Below are positions 23,328 to 31,212 of a stretch of 64,000 nt of DNA, in pieces. The notes under the pieces are model-generated. The model was not told where the DNA came from. It worked only from the letters and a program-made list of their open reading frames with translations, and ran no database searches. The position numbers and the translations under genes were made by a program. The stretch comes from Nocardia brasiliensis ATCC 700358 (GTDB lineage: Bacteria; Actinomycetota; Actinomycetes; Mycobacteriales; Mycobacteriaceae). Location of the stretch: assembly GCF_000250675.2 (NCBI RefSeq), contig NC_018681.1, positions 6,138,001 to 6,202,000 on the forward strand. Direction: 5' to 3'. The first letter of the stretch is position 1; each line of letters begins with the position of its first letter.

Positions 23328-24086
23328 TTATGTGGCGTGAGGTCGAATTCGAGGATGTCGCGCGACAGTGATGATCTCCGGGCAGTCCTGCGTCAGTGAC
23401 CGCCGATCCCAGTCACCGAACTGTTCGGCGACGATCAGTCCCGCCCCGCGCAGCAGCTCCGCCAACCCGGCCTGGTCGAGGAACCGCAACGTGGAACGGC
23501 TGACCTCCGGTCGCGCCCACCTCGCGCTGCTGAAGATGTGGGTGAACGAGACGAGATCGCCCCCCACCGGCTCGCGCACCTCGCACACGCACCGCACGAC
23601 CGCACCGGTGTGGTCGGTGACCTCCCCCGAGTATCGGCGATCCCACGTTTCCCATTCCCGCACAGCGGGATTGCGGGTTTCGAAGACAAAACTGCCGGTC
23701 TCCGGCAGCACCGCGGCGACGGTAGCGACGGTGGACCGCAGTTCTTCGTCGTCCACCAGGGCTTGGAACGCGTGCCCGGTCATCACCACGAGGTCGAACC
23801 GCCGGTCCCGCACGGCCCCGATATCACCGAGCACCCACTCGATATCGCCGCGCGACCGTGCCACCTCGAGCATCCCCGGGGCCGGATCCACGCCGCAGAG
23901 CCGTCCGGTGTGCCCGGCCGCCCGTGCCCGGTGCAGCAGTGTGCCCGTGCCGCAGCCGAGGTCCAGCACGGACGGCGCGCGCATGAGCAACGGCAGGTAG
24001 AACTCGAGATCGGCGCGCTCGTCGGCCGGACTGAACAGGTCGTACAGCGCGGCCAGCCGTGCGTCGGTGAAGACCTTGTCGACCAT
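23328..24086 (-). CDS. Class I SAM-dependent methyltransferase
   Basis: A 252-residue methyltransferase. Motif I is VLDLGCGTGTL near residue 40, followed by GVDPAPGMLEVAR and a DLVVMTGHAFQ motif. The overall pattern is the small-molecule methyltransferase 11/25 type, and no nucleic acid-binding domain is present. The ATG giving MVDKVFTDARL is preferred over one nine codons upstream, since it starts at the conserved part. It lies 69 bp downstream of the glycosyltransferase on the same strand and could be the last member of the esterase-TetR-glycosyltransferase unit. Substrate unknown. Confidence 0.82.
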   Translation of the reverse strand: MVDKVFTDARLAALYDLFSPADERADLEFYLPLLMRAPSVLDLGCGTGTLLHRARAAGHTGRLCGVDPAPGMLEVARSRGDIEWVLGDIGAVRDRRFDLVVMTGHAFQALVDDEELRSTVATVAAVLPETGSFVFETRNPAVREWETWDRRYSGEVTDHTGAVVRCVCEVREPVGGDLVSFTHIFSSARWARPEVSRSTLRFLDQAGLAELLRGAGLIVAEQFGDWDRRSLTQDCPEIITVARHPRIRPHAT

Positions 24087-24155
24087 GGACGAAGCGTGGC
24101 AGCACACCGGCATGCGCCGCCACCGATTTTCGCCGACTCCGGCTCCGGCGCGAGA

Positions 24156-25679
24156 TCAGTTCAGCCGCAACATGTCCGGCCACTGTTCCGACCACGGACG
24201 ACGCGGCTGCTCGCACCGCCAAATCGTCACGTCCCGGGTGACGCCCGGGATGCCGAGGCGGGCGTCCGCGCGGCCGATCGGCGTCACCGTACCGAACAGG
24301 GCCTGCAGATCGGCTTCGTCGCCGCCCACCCAGACGACCGTGGTCGCCGTGTCGGGCGGCGTGCCGAAGTAGCCGAACCCGCGGTTGGGGCTGTAGACCG
24401 CGGGCAGACCGTCGGCTTCGCCGAAGACGTCGAGAGCGCTTGCCTGCCAATAGGAGTCGGCGATGAGGACGGTGTCCGCCCGGACCGGCTCGGGCAGCGA
24501 CCGGAACGCGGTCGCGACGTCGGCGGCGAGTTCGGGCCAGCCGACCCGGCCGTAGATCGAGAGGTTCAGGCCGACGTCCGCGTCGCTCTTCGCCGGTTCG
24601 ATTTCGGACTCGGCCGTGAACGGCAGTGAGAAGAACACGATCACCGCGGAGATCACGACCAGGGGGATCGTGACGACGGTGCGCCAGCGCGCCCGGTGCT
24701 CGGTCCAGTGCACCGCACCCGCGGCCATGATCGCGGCGTAGCACCCGACCGCGTAGTACGGCCTGCCGTCGGTGACGATGAACACCACGGCCAGCACGAT
24801 CGGCATCAACGCCAGAAAACGATACGGCCGCAACGGTTCCCAGCGGAACAGGACCACGATGCCGTAGATCAGCAGCAGCGCGCCGAGCAGTCCGGCCATG
24901 ACGAGCGCCAGCGGCAACCAGGTGTAGCGACCACCGATGGTGGCCTGCTCCTCGGCGATCACCGCACCGAGCCGCAGCTGCGGCCAGTCGTGGCTCGCCT
25001 GCCAGAGCAGGCTCGGCACGCTGACCAGCAGGACCAGCGCCGCACCCAGCCACAGCGCGGGCCGCCGGAGCAGCTCGCGCGGCCCGTAGCACAGCACGCC
25101 GATCGCGACGGCGATCCAGAAGAACGGGATCAACCACTTCACCTGCATGTCCACCACGGTGGCCAGCGCCGCACCCAGCAGCAGCGCGTCCTGCCTGGTG
25201 CGCACCCAGCGGATGAGCAGCCAGCTGATCAGCACCCACAGCGCGGTGTCGATCGTGTTGGTGGCCAGCTGGGTACCCTGCACCAGCAGGAACGGCGACG
25301 TCGCGTAGGCGGCGGCGGTCAGCGTCTGCGCCGTGCGGGAGCCGCCGAACTCCCTGGCGATCTGCGCACTTAGCACGATCGCGGCGATGGTGACGAGCAG
25401 TGCCGGAATACGCTGCGCTATCACCGATCCCGGCGCCAGCAGATCCATCGTCCGGGCGATCGCGGGCAGCAGCGGCCCCTGGTCGGCGTAACCGAAGGCG
25501 AGCCTGCGCCCGGCGGACACGAAATACAGCTCGTCACCGAAGAATCCGTACCGGTTCAGTGCGGCGATCAGCCCGATCGTCGAGGCGAGCGCGATCACCC
25601 CGACGCCGGCGAACGCGAACGGCGGCACCGGATCTCGCGTGTCCACGCGCGACATTCGTTCTTGCGCAACATCAGTCAT
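24156..25679 (-). CDS. GT39-like membrane glycosyltransferase, paralogue
   Basis: A 507-residue GT-C membrane transferase, closely related to the protein at 8531-10066. It keeps the D49-E50 pair in FFGDELYFVSAGRRLAFGYADQGP and a C-terminal soluble region with the same FGEAD/VYSPNRGFGYFGTPP motifs. About eleven hydrophobic segments are visible. Its start codon lies inside the TetR gene (8-bp overlap), so translation is coupled to the regulator. Polyprenyl-phosphate sugar is the likely donor; the acceptor is unknown. Control by a TetR repressor suggests an inducible surface modification, unlike the paralogue. Confidence 0.85.
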   Translation of the reverse strand: MTDVAQERMSRVDTRDPVPPFAFAGVGVIALASTIGLIAALNRYGFFGDELYFVSAGRRLAFGYADQGPLLPAIARTMDLLAPGSVIAQRIPALLVTIAAIVLSAQIAREFGGSRTAQTLTAAAYATSPFLLVQGTQLATNTIDTALWVLISWLLIRWVRTRQDALLLGAALATVVDMQVKWLIPFFWIAVAIGVLCYGPRELLRRPALWLGAALVLLVSVPSLLWQASHDWPQLRLGAVIAEEQATIGGRYTWLPLALVMAGLLGALLLIYGIVVLFRWEPLRPYRFLALMPIVLAVVFIVTDGRPYYAVGCYAAIMAAGAVHWTEHRARWRTVVTIPLVVISAVIVFFSLPFTAESEIEPAKSDADVGLNLSIYGRVGWPELAADVATAFRSLPEPVRADTVLIADSYWQASALDVFGEADGLPAVYSPNRGFGYFGTPPDTATTVVWVGGDEADLQALFGTVTPIGRADARLGIPGVTRDVTIWRCEQPRRPWSEQWPDMLRLN

Positions 25680-26307
25680 GGTCGCTCACCTTCCGGGTAG
25701 CCAGGTCGAACAGCCGGCACGTGTGCGCGGCATACGCGGTCATATCGAAGCCGGACTCCCGAATCGTCCGTCCGGCCGCGCCGTCGATGGCGTCGCGAAT
25801 GGACTTCGCCATCGCCACGGCATCGAACTCGCCGAATTCGCCGGACTGCTGCCCCTCGGTCATGAGGTCGATCAGCGGCGTGATGATCTCGCGTTCCCCG
25901 TCGGCCGAGGCGAATTTCGGGCTGCCGTGCGCGTCACGCAGATTCCAGACGACATCGGTCAGCGCCGCGACGTAGGTCCGGTTGGCGTCGATGAATGCCA
26001 GATTGGATTCGATGTAGGCCAGCAATTTGTTCCGCCGCCCGGCCGCCGCCTCGACCCGCGGGCCGATGTGCTCGGCACCGGACACGTACAGCTGCACCAC
26101 CAGCTGCGTCATCAGTTCGTCTTTGCCCGCGAAGTGGTAGGAGATGACCCCCTTCGAGATCCCGGCATGCTCGGCGATCCGTGCGAGCGACGCGCTGCCG
26201 TACCCGACCTCGGAGATCACCTCCACCGCCGACGCGATGATCTGCCGGCGCCGCGCCTCCTCGATGAACGACTTCCGCTGGCCGTCCGTACTATTTTCTG
26301 ACCGCAC
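25672..26307 (-). CDS. TetR family transcriptional regulator
   Basis: A 211-residue TetR protein with an N-terminal helix-turn-helix (about residues 18-65, RRQIIASAVEVISEVGYGSASLARIAEHAGISKGVISYHF) and a helical ligand domain. The GTG start is supported by a TAATAT box six bases upstream on the minus strand, which suggests a leaderless transcript. The imperfect palindrome at 26298-26329 overlaps the start and the end of the upstream esterase gene, so the protein probably represses itself and the overlapping glycosyltransferase. Inducer unknown. Confidence 0.88.
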   Translation of the reverse strand: MRSENSTDGQRKSFIEEARRRQIIASAVEVISEVGYGSASLARIAEHAGISKGVISYHFAGKDELMTQLVVQLYVSGAEHIGPRVEAAAGRRNKLLAYIESNLAFIDANRTYVAALTDVVWNLRDAHGSPKFASADGEREIITPLIDLMTEGQQSGEFGEFDAVAMAKSIRDAIDGAAGRTIRESGFDMTAYAAHTCRLFDLATRKVSDHD

Positions 26308-26329
26308 GGCCAGATATTAACACGGTCAG
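26298..26329 (-). promoter_or_regulatory. Candidate TetR operator and promoter
   Basis: CTGACCG and CGGTCAG are separated by 18 bases and flank the TAATAT box of the TetR gene. The symmetric arms around the promoter fit autorepression. The site also overlaps the esterase stop codon. Inferred from sequence only. Confidence 0.5.
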
Positions 26330-27573
26330 CCAGTGAAGTGCCTGGTCTCGCCGCGCGCCCAGCCCGGATCCCCCTTTGTGACGAAAGCGAGCCAACTGTC
26401 CCGCATCTCGTCCACCAGCCGCTGCGGCCGCTCGCCGCGCAGCATGGGCGCGGCCCGCCAAGCCGCCGCGTCGCCGAGCAGGAACGGCAACTCGAGGCAG
26501 TGGCAGGCGCCGAACGGGCTGCCTGCCGGGTGCCAGTCGAACCGGAACAGCCACGGCGGCACCGCCCGCGCGGCGAGCGTCGCAGCCAGTTGCCTGGCCG
26601 GACCGGCGAAGACGTGTTCCGTCGCCGCCGCCATGGCCTCACGATCGTCGGCGAGGAACGCCGCCCCCTCATCCCGCGTTGTGCCCATCAGGATCGGGAT
26701 GTCCGCCTCGCGACCAACGGCGGCCACGGGGTCGGCGGCGACCAGCGTCCCGTCGCCCGTCAGTTGGAACGGCGGCAGGATCCCCGACGAGGCTCGGCTC
26801 GCGACCGCGAACTGCGCGGCGAGCAGGTCGGCCACCGGGACCGCGTCGAGTTGTGCGGCCTCGATGCCCAACTCCTGCAACAGTTTCGCGCCCGTCTGCT
26901 CGGCTTCCTCCGGCGTCGCCGGTACCATGCCGAGCGGCGTGCTCTGCAAAATGGCCTGCTGGAACAGCCCACGCCCCTGCTCGCCCGAGAGCAACGCCAC
27001 CAGCGAGATCGCGCCGGCCGACTGACCCGCGGCCGTGACCCGATCCGGGTCGCCGCCGAACGCCGCGATGTTCTCGCGCACCCAGGTAAGAGCGGCGATC
27101 TGATCGAGCAGCCCGAGGTTGCCGTCGCTGATACCGGGCAGGCGCAGATAGCCGAGGACACCGAGGCGATAGTTCACCGTCACCACGACGACCTCGCCGC
27201 GCGCCGCGAACTCCGCGCCGCCGTACCAGTCGAGACTGCCTGCGCCGCTGGAGAATCCGCCGCCGTGCAGGAATACCAGCACGGGATGACCGTCACCGGG
27301 CGGCGCCCACACGTTGAGCGACAGGCAATCCTCGGCCTGCGGTACTTCGAACGAACCCATCACCCGTTCCAGCCGGGAGGTGAGTTGCGGTGCGGCCGGG
27401 CCGAATTCGTTCGCCGCCAGCACACCTGTCCAGTCGGCTCGTTCCGGCACGCCGAACCGTTTCGCCTGGGCATAGGACACACCCCGGTAAACCGTCACCC
27501 CACCCTCGGCGAGGCCCCGCACCGGGCCCGAGGTGGTCTCGACGATCGCCGACAGATTCATCTCCTTGGTCAT
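26326..27573 (-). CDS. Type B carboxylesterase
   Basis: A 415-residue alpha/beta-hydrolase of the carboxylesterase type B family. The nucleophile is S185 in GQSAGA, the oxyanion hole is HGGGF (about 103-107), and SEDCLSLNVW-like and NYRLGVLGYL motifs are present. The acid is probably the Glu in TRDEGAAF and the base the His in CHCLELPF, both in the expected order. It is shorter than the 500-residue average because the C-terminal lobe is reduced, as in many actinobacterial copies. It precedes the TetR gene by 18 bp on the same strand and may be co-regulated with the glycosyltransferase. Confidence 0.88.
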   Translation of the reverse strand: MTKEMNLSAIVETTSGPVRGLAEGGVTVYRGVSYAQAKRFGVPERADWTGVLAANEFGPAAPQLTSRLERVMGSFEVPQAEDCLSLNVWAPPGDGHPVLVFLHGGGFSSGAGSLDWYGGAEFAARGEVVVVTVNYRLGVLGYLRLPGISDGNLGLLDQIAALTWVRENIAAFGGDPDRVTAAGQSAGAISLVALLSGEQGRGLFQQAILQSTPLGMVPATPEEAEQTGAKLLQELGIEAAQLDAVPVADLLAAQFAVASRASSGILPPFQLTGDGTLVAADPVAAVGREADIPILMGTTRDEGAAFLADDREAMAAATEHVFAGPARQLAATLAARAVPPWLFRFDWHPAGSPFGACHCLELPFLLGDAAAWRAAPMLRGERPQRLVDEMRDSWLAFVTKGDPGWARGETRHFTG

Positions 27574-27760
27574 GCGCCCAAGTCTGCCCCGATCCCCTGA
27601 CCCGGTGGTCGCATCACCGACCCCGCGCCGAAATCTGCCGCTCGACAGCACCGAACCGGCGGTTTCGGTCATCCGATCTACACCCCGCGGTCGTCCGTTC
27701 GGAGGACTCCACCGCCGCGACCACCGGCCATGATCAGGTCATTCCGACCAAGGAGGACAT

Positions 27761-28105
27761 ATGAACAAGCGCCAGCGCGGCTTGGCCGCCGCCTTCGGCG
27801 TCGCCCTCGGTGCCGCGGCCGTCACCGTCGCCACCGGATCCGGCACCGCGAACGCCCAGGGCTGCGCATTCGATCGGCAACTGACCGGCGCCACCGTCAC
27901 CTGCCCCGGCGACCCCGCCCGCTGGGGCGTGGTCGACCTGGACTGCAACGGTTTCCACCTCACCTACGGCTTCCAGCCCGTGATCGGCCCCTACACCCAA
28001 TACTCCTTCGGCAACCTTGCCGAAGGAGTTTCCGTCTCCTGCCTCGGCAAAGGCAGCCCCAACATCGGCCTCTTCGGCATCGTCACCAACGTCCGCCTCC
28101 GCTGA
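27761..28105 (+). CDS. Small secreted cysteine-containing protein
   Basis: A 114-residue protein with a strong ribosome binding site (AAGGAGGACAT before the ATG). Residues 1-32 form a signal peptide with a twin-basic start, an alanine-rich core and an ANA-Q cleavage site. The mature chain of about 82 residues holds four cysteines and ends in the hydrophobic IGLFGIVTNVRLR. The regular Gly/Thr/Val pattern suggests a beta-rich fold, but no family was recognised. It stands divergent from the esterase and is followed by an inverted repeat. Confidence 0.72.
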   Translation: MNKRQRGLAAAFGVALGAAAVTVATGSGTANAQGCAFDRQLTGATVTCPGDPARWGVVDLDCNGFHLTYGFQPVIGPYTQYSFGNLAEGVSVSCLGKGSPNIGLFGIVTNVRLR

Positions 28106-28126
28106 CGGCCTGAAGGTCCGCACCAC

Positions 28127-28179
28127 TTCTCGGGATCCGCCCCCTTCCAGCGGCCCGCAAGGAATGCGGATCCCGAGAA
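28127..28179. repeat. 14-bp perfect inverted repeat before the caspase gene
   Basis: TTCTCGGGATCCGC and GCGGATCCCGAGAA are perfect inverted arms separated by 25 bases. The structure lies 22 bp after the small secreted gene and about 95 bp before the caspase-STAND gene. It can be a terminator for the former or an operator for the latter. Confidence 0.6.
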
Positions 28180-28274
28180 CGGGTGCAGACGCTTGCCAGG
28201 TTCCGGCTCGACACCGACGGACCGACAGCCTGGCGCACGAAGCCGTTGTCGCTGGGTGGGAGTATGTTTTCTGC

Positions 28275-31160
28275 ATGGGCGGACGGCTGGCGCTGGTCAT
28301 CGGATCGGAATGCGCGGCACTGCCAGAACTGGGGTTCGTGCACGGGCTGGCCGAGGAACTGTACGCGCGCCTCACCGGGACCGGCGGGTGGACAGCGGCC
28401 GTCCAGCGCGACGGACCCGTAATCGATCCCAGCGCAGGCGGACTCGCCGATGCCATCGGCGCCGCGTTCGACAACGCGGGCGAACGACAAGCGAGTCTGC
28501 TGGTCGCGTTCATCGGGCACGGGATCAGCACCGGCGCCGAAGACTTCTACCTTCTCGCCCATGATTCGCCGGCCCAGCCCGACTCACGCACCGCCGTGCA
28601 CCTCACGCAAGCGATTCGCGAACGCTTGAACCGGTCGGCCCTCGACGGCCTCGTCGTGCTGATCGACGCCTGCGAGGCGGACCAAGGCGTGCAAGGAGCG
28701 GCTCGCCGATGGACCGACCTGCTGGCCAGATCCGCGGGGCGCGTGGAACTTCTGGTTGCCTCCGACGACGCCCCGGCCTACAACGGCTGCTTCACCAAGA
28801 CCATGCTCGCCACCTTCGACGAAGGACTCGCGCTGCGCGGCGAGAACCTGCTGCCGTCGGACCTCGTCGACCCGATCGCCGCCAACTGTGTTCGGCAACG
28901 CCCACAACACCTTTCGTACACGATGGGCAACCAATCCGCCGAATCCGGCGGAGATCCCGGCCTCTGGCTCGTGCCGAACACGGCCCGGCGCCGGGATGCC
29001 CTCACCGGCCGCCCAGCCGCCGGCTTCGTCGACCACCTCACCCGGAACCTGCAGCTGACCGGCGTCATCCGCGAGCGACTCACCGCGATCATCGAAAGTG
29101 GCGGCCACCGCCTACGTGCCGTAGTCGGCCCACCTGCCGCGGGCAAGTCCACCCTGATGGCGCTGCTGATCCGTCCGACCATCGTCGACAGCCTGCCGAT
29201 CGCGCCCGAATACGTTACCGCGGCAATATTTTTGACAATGAACAGCTCGGTGGACAGCGTCGCGGACGAACTGTCGGCCCAATTGCGTACCAGGCTGGCC
29301 GGTTTCGCGGCCGCCGCGCACGAAGCGTCGAAGCTCGCCATGCGGCAGGGCCCCAAGCCGGACGTCTTCGATCTCCTGGTCAGCAGGCCGTTGGCGCACA
29401 CCGCAGCACCCGGTAGACGAGTCGTGATCGTCTTCGACGGGCTCGACCAGCCCGAGGAGGGGCACCGCGAACCCCTGATCGATGCGATCGCGAACCTCAC
29501 CGGCGACCAGCAATTCGCGCACGTGCGCGTGGTGGTCAGCATCCGTGCGGGTACCGGTGTCGAGGACGTACCCGCACTGGCGCATATGCATCGAATCACC
29601 TTGCCGGAGCCTTCCGCGCGAGACATCGCCGATATCCTGCGCAGGGAGACGAGGGCGAAGCCGGACCGATACCACAACGAGGTGTGGATCCGATGGATCG
29701 ATGCACTGCTCGCCGAGACACCGTCCGAGGTGCTCAGCAGTGCGCACGCTGTCGCGGGTGGCTGGCTGCTGGCACGACTGCTCATCGAGGTCGACGCCAC
29801 CATCACCCCGGCGGCGGTGGACGCGGGCATCGGACTGGAAACCTTGGTCGTCCAGCGCGTCGCCGACGCGATCGCCGCGGCGGACCCGGCGCTGCGCGAC
29901 GCGGTCGGACCGCTGCTCGGCCTGCTGGTCGCGGCCGAGACCGGCCCGGTGCTGCCCATCGAACTGCTGGCCGCGGCGATGACCTGTCTCGGTGCCACGC
30001 TGACGATCGCGCAGATCCGTGACCTCGTCGCCGGTCTCGGCGTCCTGGTCAGCCGCAGCCGGCCAGGCACCGCCGCCGAAGAACTGGGGGTCACCCACGG
30101 CGTACTCCTGCCCGTCCTGAGCAGGGAAATGCGCAGTCTGGGAACCGAACTCGACGCAGCACACCGTGCGATTCTCACCGCGATCACCGCGAATTCCACA
30201 CCCCGGACCGTTCAGTACGCACACGCGGCCGCGGTCCGCCACTTCCTGGCCACCGGCGACGCGAGCGGTGCGGTGTCCTATCTCGAATCCACGTCGGGTA
30301 GCAACGCATTGCTGTCCAGGAACACCTGGGCCACCTGGCTGCCGTCGTGGCGCACCGCGGTCGGCGACGAGCATCCCGCCACCCTGGCCGCACGATATAA
30401 CCTGGCCTTCTGGCAAGCCGAAAACCACGGCATCGCAAAGCAACTGGCCCAACGCCGGCGCAGGCGGCCGGACTACGACCAGCCACTGCGCCCCCTCCCC
30501 AGAGCAATCGAAGAAGACAGCGATCTGTCGGCGATCGCCGCGGAAGTCGAGCAACTGCTACACGACCAGATCCGCGTTTCGGGCGCGGATCACCCTCTCA
30601 CGCTGGCCACACGGCGGCTGCACGCCGAATGCCGGGGCAGGCTAGGGCATCGGGCCGACGCCGCCACCGACCTCGAACAGGTGCTCGCCGATCAACTGCG
30701 CATACTCGGTGCCGACCACCTCGACACGCTGGAAACGCGCAGAGCACTGTCGCGCTGCTGGGGCGTGGCGGGCTTTCCCGCGCGAGCCACGCGGGAACTC
30801 GCAGAATTGCTCGATGACCGCCGTCGCGTACTGGGCGATGACGACGACGAAGCCCGCAGAATCCGCTGCGAGATGCTGGTCTGGCTGTACAGGAGCGGCG
30901 ACGTCGACGGTGTCATCGAGGTCTTGGCCCAGTTGCGCACCGATCCGTCCGTGCCGATAAATCCGGCCCGTGCGCGCGACACACCTCAGCTGACGTGGCT
31001 CGATCACCTCATGGGCGGGTCGAGCGAACCCGCAGATGCGTTCCAGCAGATCGAGAACATCCTCGCGAACAATTCGCGCCTGCTCGGCAGCGAGACGATC
31101 TCGGGCATCTTCGCCGCGCGGTACCTGCTGTTGCCACCACCCGATATCGAAGATCGCTGA
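28275..31160 (+). CDS. Caspase-like peptidase fused to STAND NTPase and TPR domain
   Basis: A 961-residue multi-domain protein. Residues about 1-235 form a caspase-like (C14) domain: LALVIGS start, catalytic H82 in FIGHGIS and C133 in LIDACEAD, which is the full His-Cys dyad. Residues about 260-560 form a STAND-type P-loop NTPase with Walker A GPPAAGKST (285-293), Walker B VVIVFDGLDQ (383-392) and a sensor Arg in VVSIRAG (R424). A helical winged-helix-like section follows. The C-terminal part (from about 740) carries TPR-like repeats with the GADHxxTLxTR signature. This is the NLR layout: effector, switch, sensor. Homologous proteins are proposed to trigger cell death on invader sensing. The start is the only in-frame Met before the domain. 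Confidence 0.85.
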   Translation: MGGRLALVIGSECAALPELGFVHGLAEELYARLTGTGGWTAAVQRDGPVIDPSAGGLADAIGAAFDNAGERQASLLVAFIGHGISTGAEDFYLLAHDSPAQPDSRTAVHLTQAIRERLNRSALDGLVVLIDACEADQGVQGAARRWTDLLARSAGRVELLVASDDAPAYNGCFTKTMLATFDEGLALRGENLLPSDLVDPIAANCVRQRPQHLSYTMGNQSAESGGDPGLWLVPNTARRRDALTGRPAAGFVDHLTRNLQLTGVIRERLTAIIESGGHRLRAVVGPPAAGKSTLMALLIRPTIVDSLPIAPEYVTAAIFLTMNSSVDSVADELSAQLRTRLAGFAAAAHEASKLAMRQGPKPDVFDLLVSRPLAHTAAPGRRVVIVFDGLDQPEEGHREPLIDAIANLTGDQQFAHVRVVVSIRAGTGVEDVPALAHMHRITLPEPSARDIADILRRETRAKPDRYHNEVWIRWIDALLAETPSEVLSSAHAVAGGWLLARLLIEVDATITPAAVDAGIGLETLVVQRVADAIAAADPALRDAVGPLLGLLVAAETGPVLPIELLAAAMTCLGATLTIAQIRDLVAGLGVLVSRSRPGTAAEELGVTHGVLLPVLSREMRSLGTELDAAHRAILTAITANSTPRTVQYAHAAAVRHFLATGDASGAVSYLESTSGSNALLSRNTWATWLPSWRTAVGDEHPATLAARYNLAFWQAENHGIAKQLAQRRRRRPDYDQPLRPLPRAIEEDSDLSAIAAEVEQLLHDQIRVSGADHPLTLATRRLHAECRGRLGHRADAATDLEQVLADQLRILGADHLDTLETRRALSRCWGVAGFPARATRELAELLDDRRRVLGDDDDEARRIRCEMLVWLYRSGDVDGVIEVLAQLRTDPSVPINPARARDTPQLTWLDHLMGGSSEPADAFQQIENILANNSRLLGSETISGIFAARYLLLPPPDIEDR

Positions 31161-31171
31161 CGGCACGAAAA

Positions 31172-31198
31172 AGCCGCGCTCCCAACGGGAACGCGGCT
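31172..31198 (-). terminator. Terminator between caspase gene and arc
   Basis: AGCCGCG and CGCGGCT pair in a 7-bp stem, extended by TCCC/GGGA after one mismatch. On the minus strand the stem is followed by a run of five T, so it is a canonical intrinsic terminator for arc. On the plus strand it also lies directly after the caspase gene. Confidence 0.8.
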
Positions 31199-31212
31199 AT
31201 TCGTGGTGTGTC

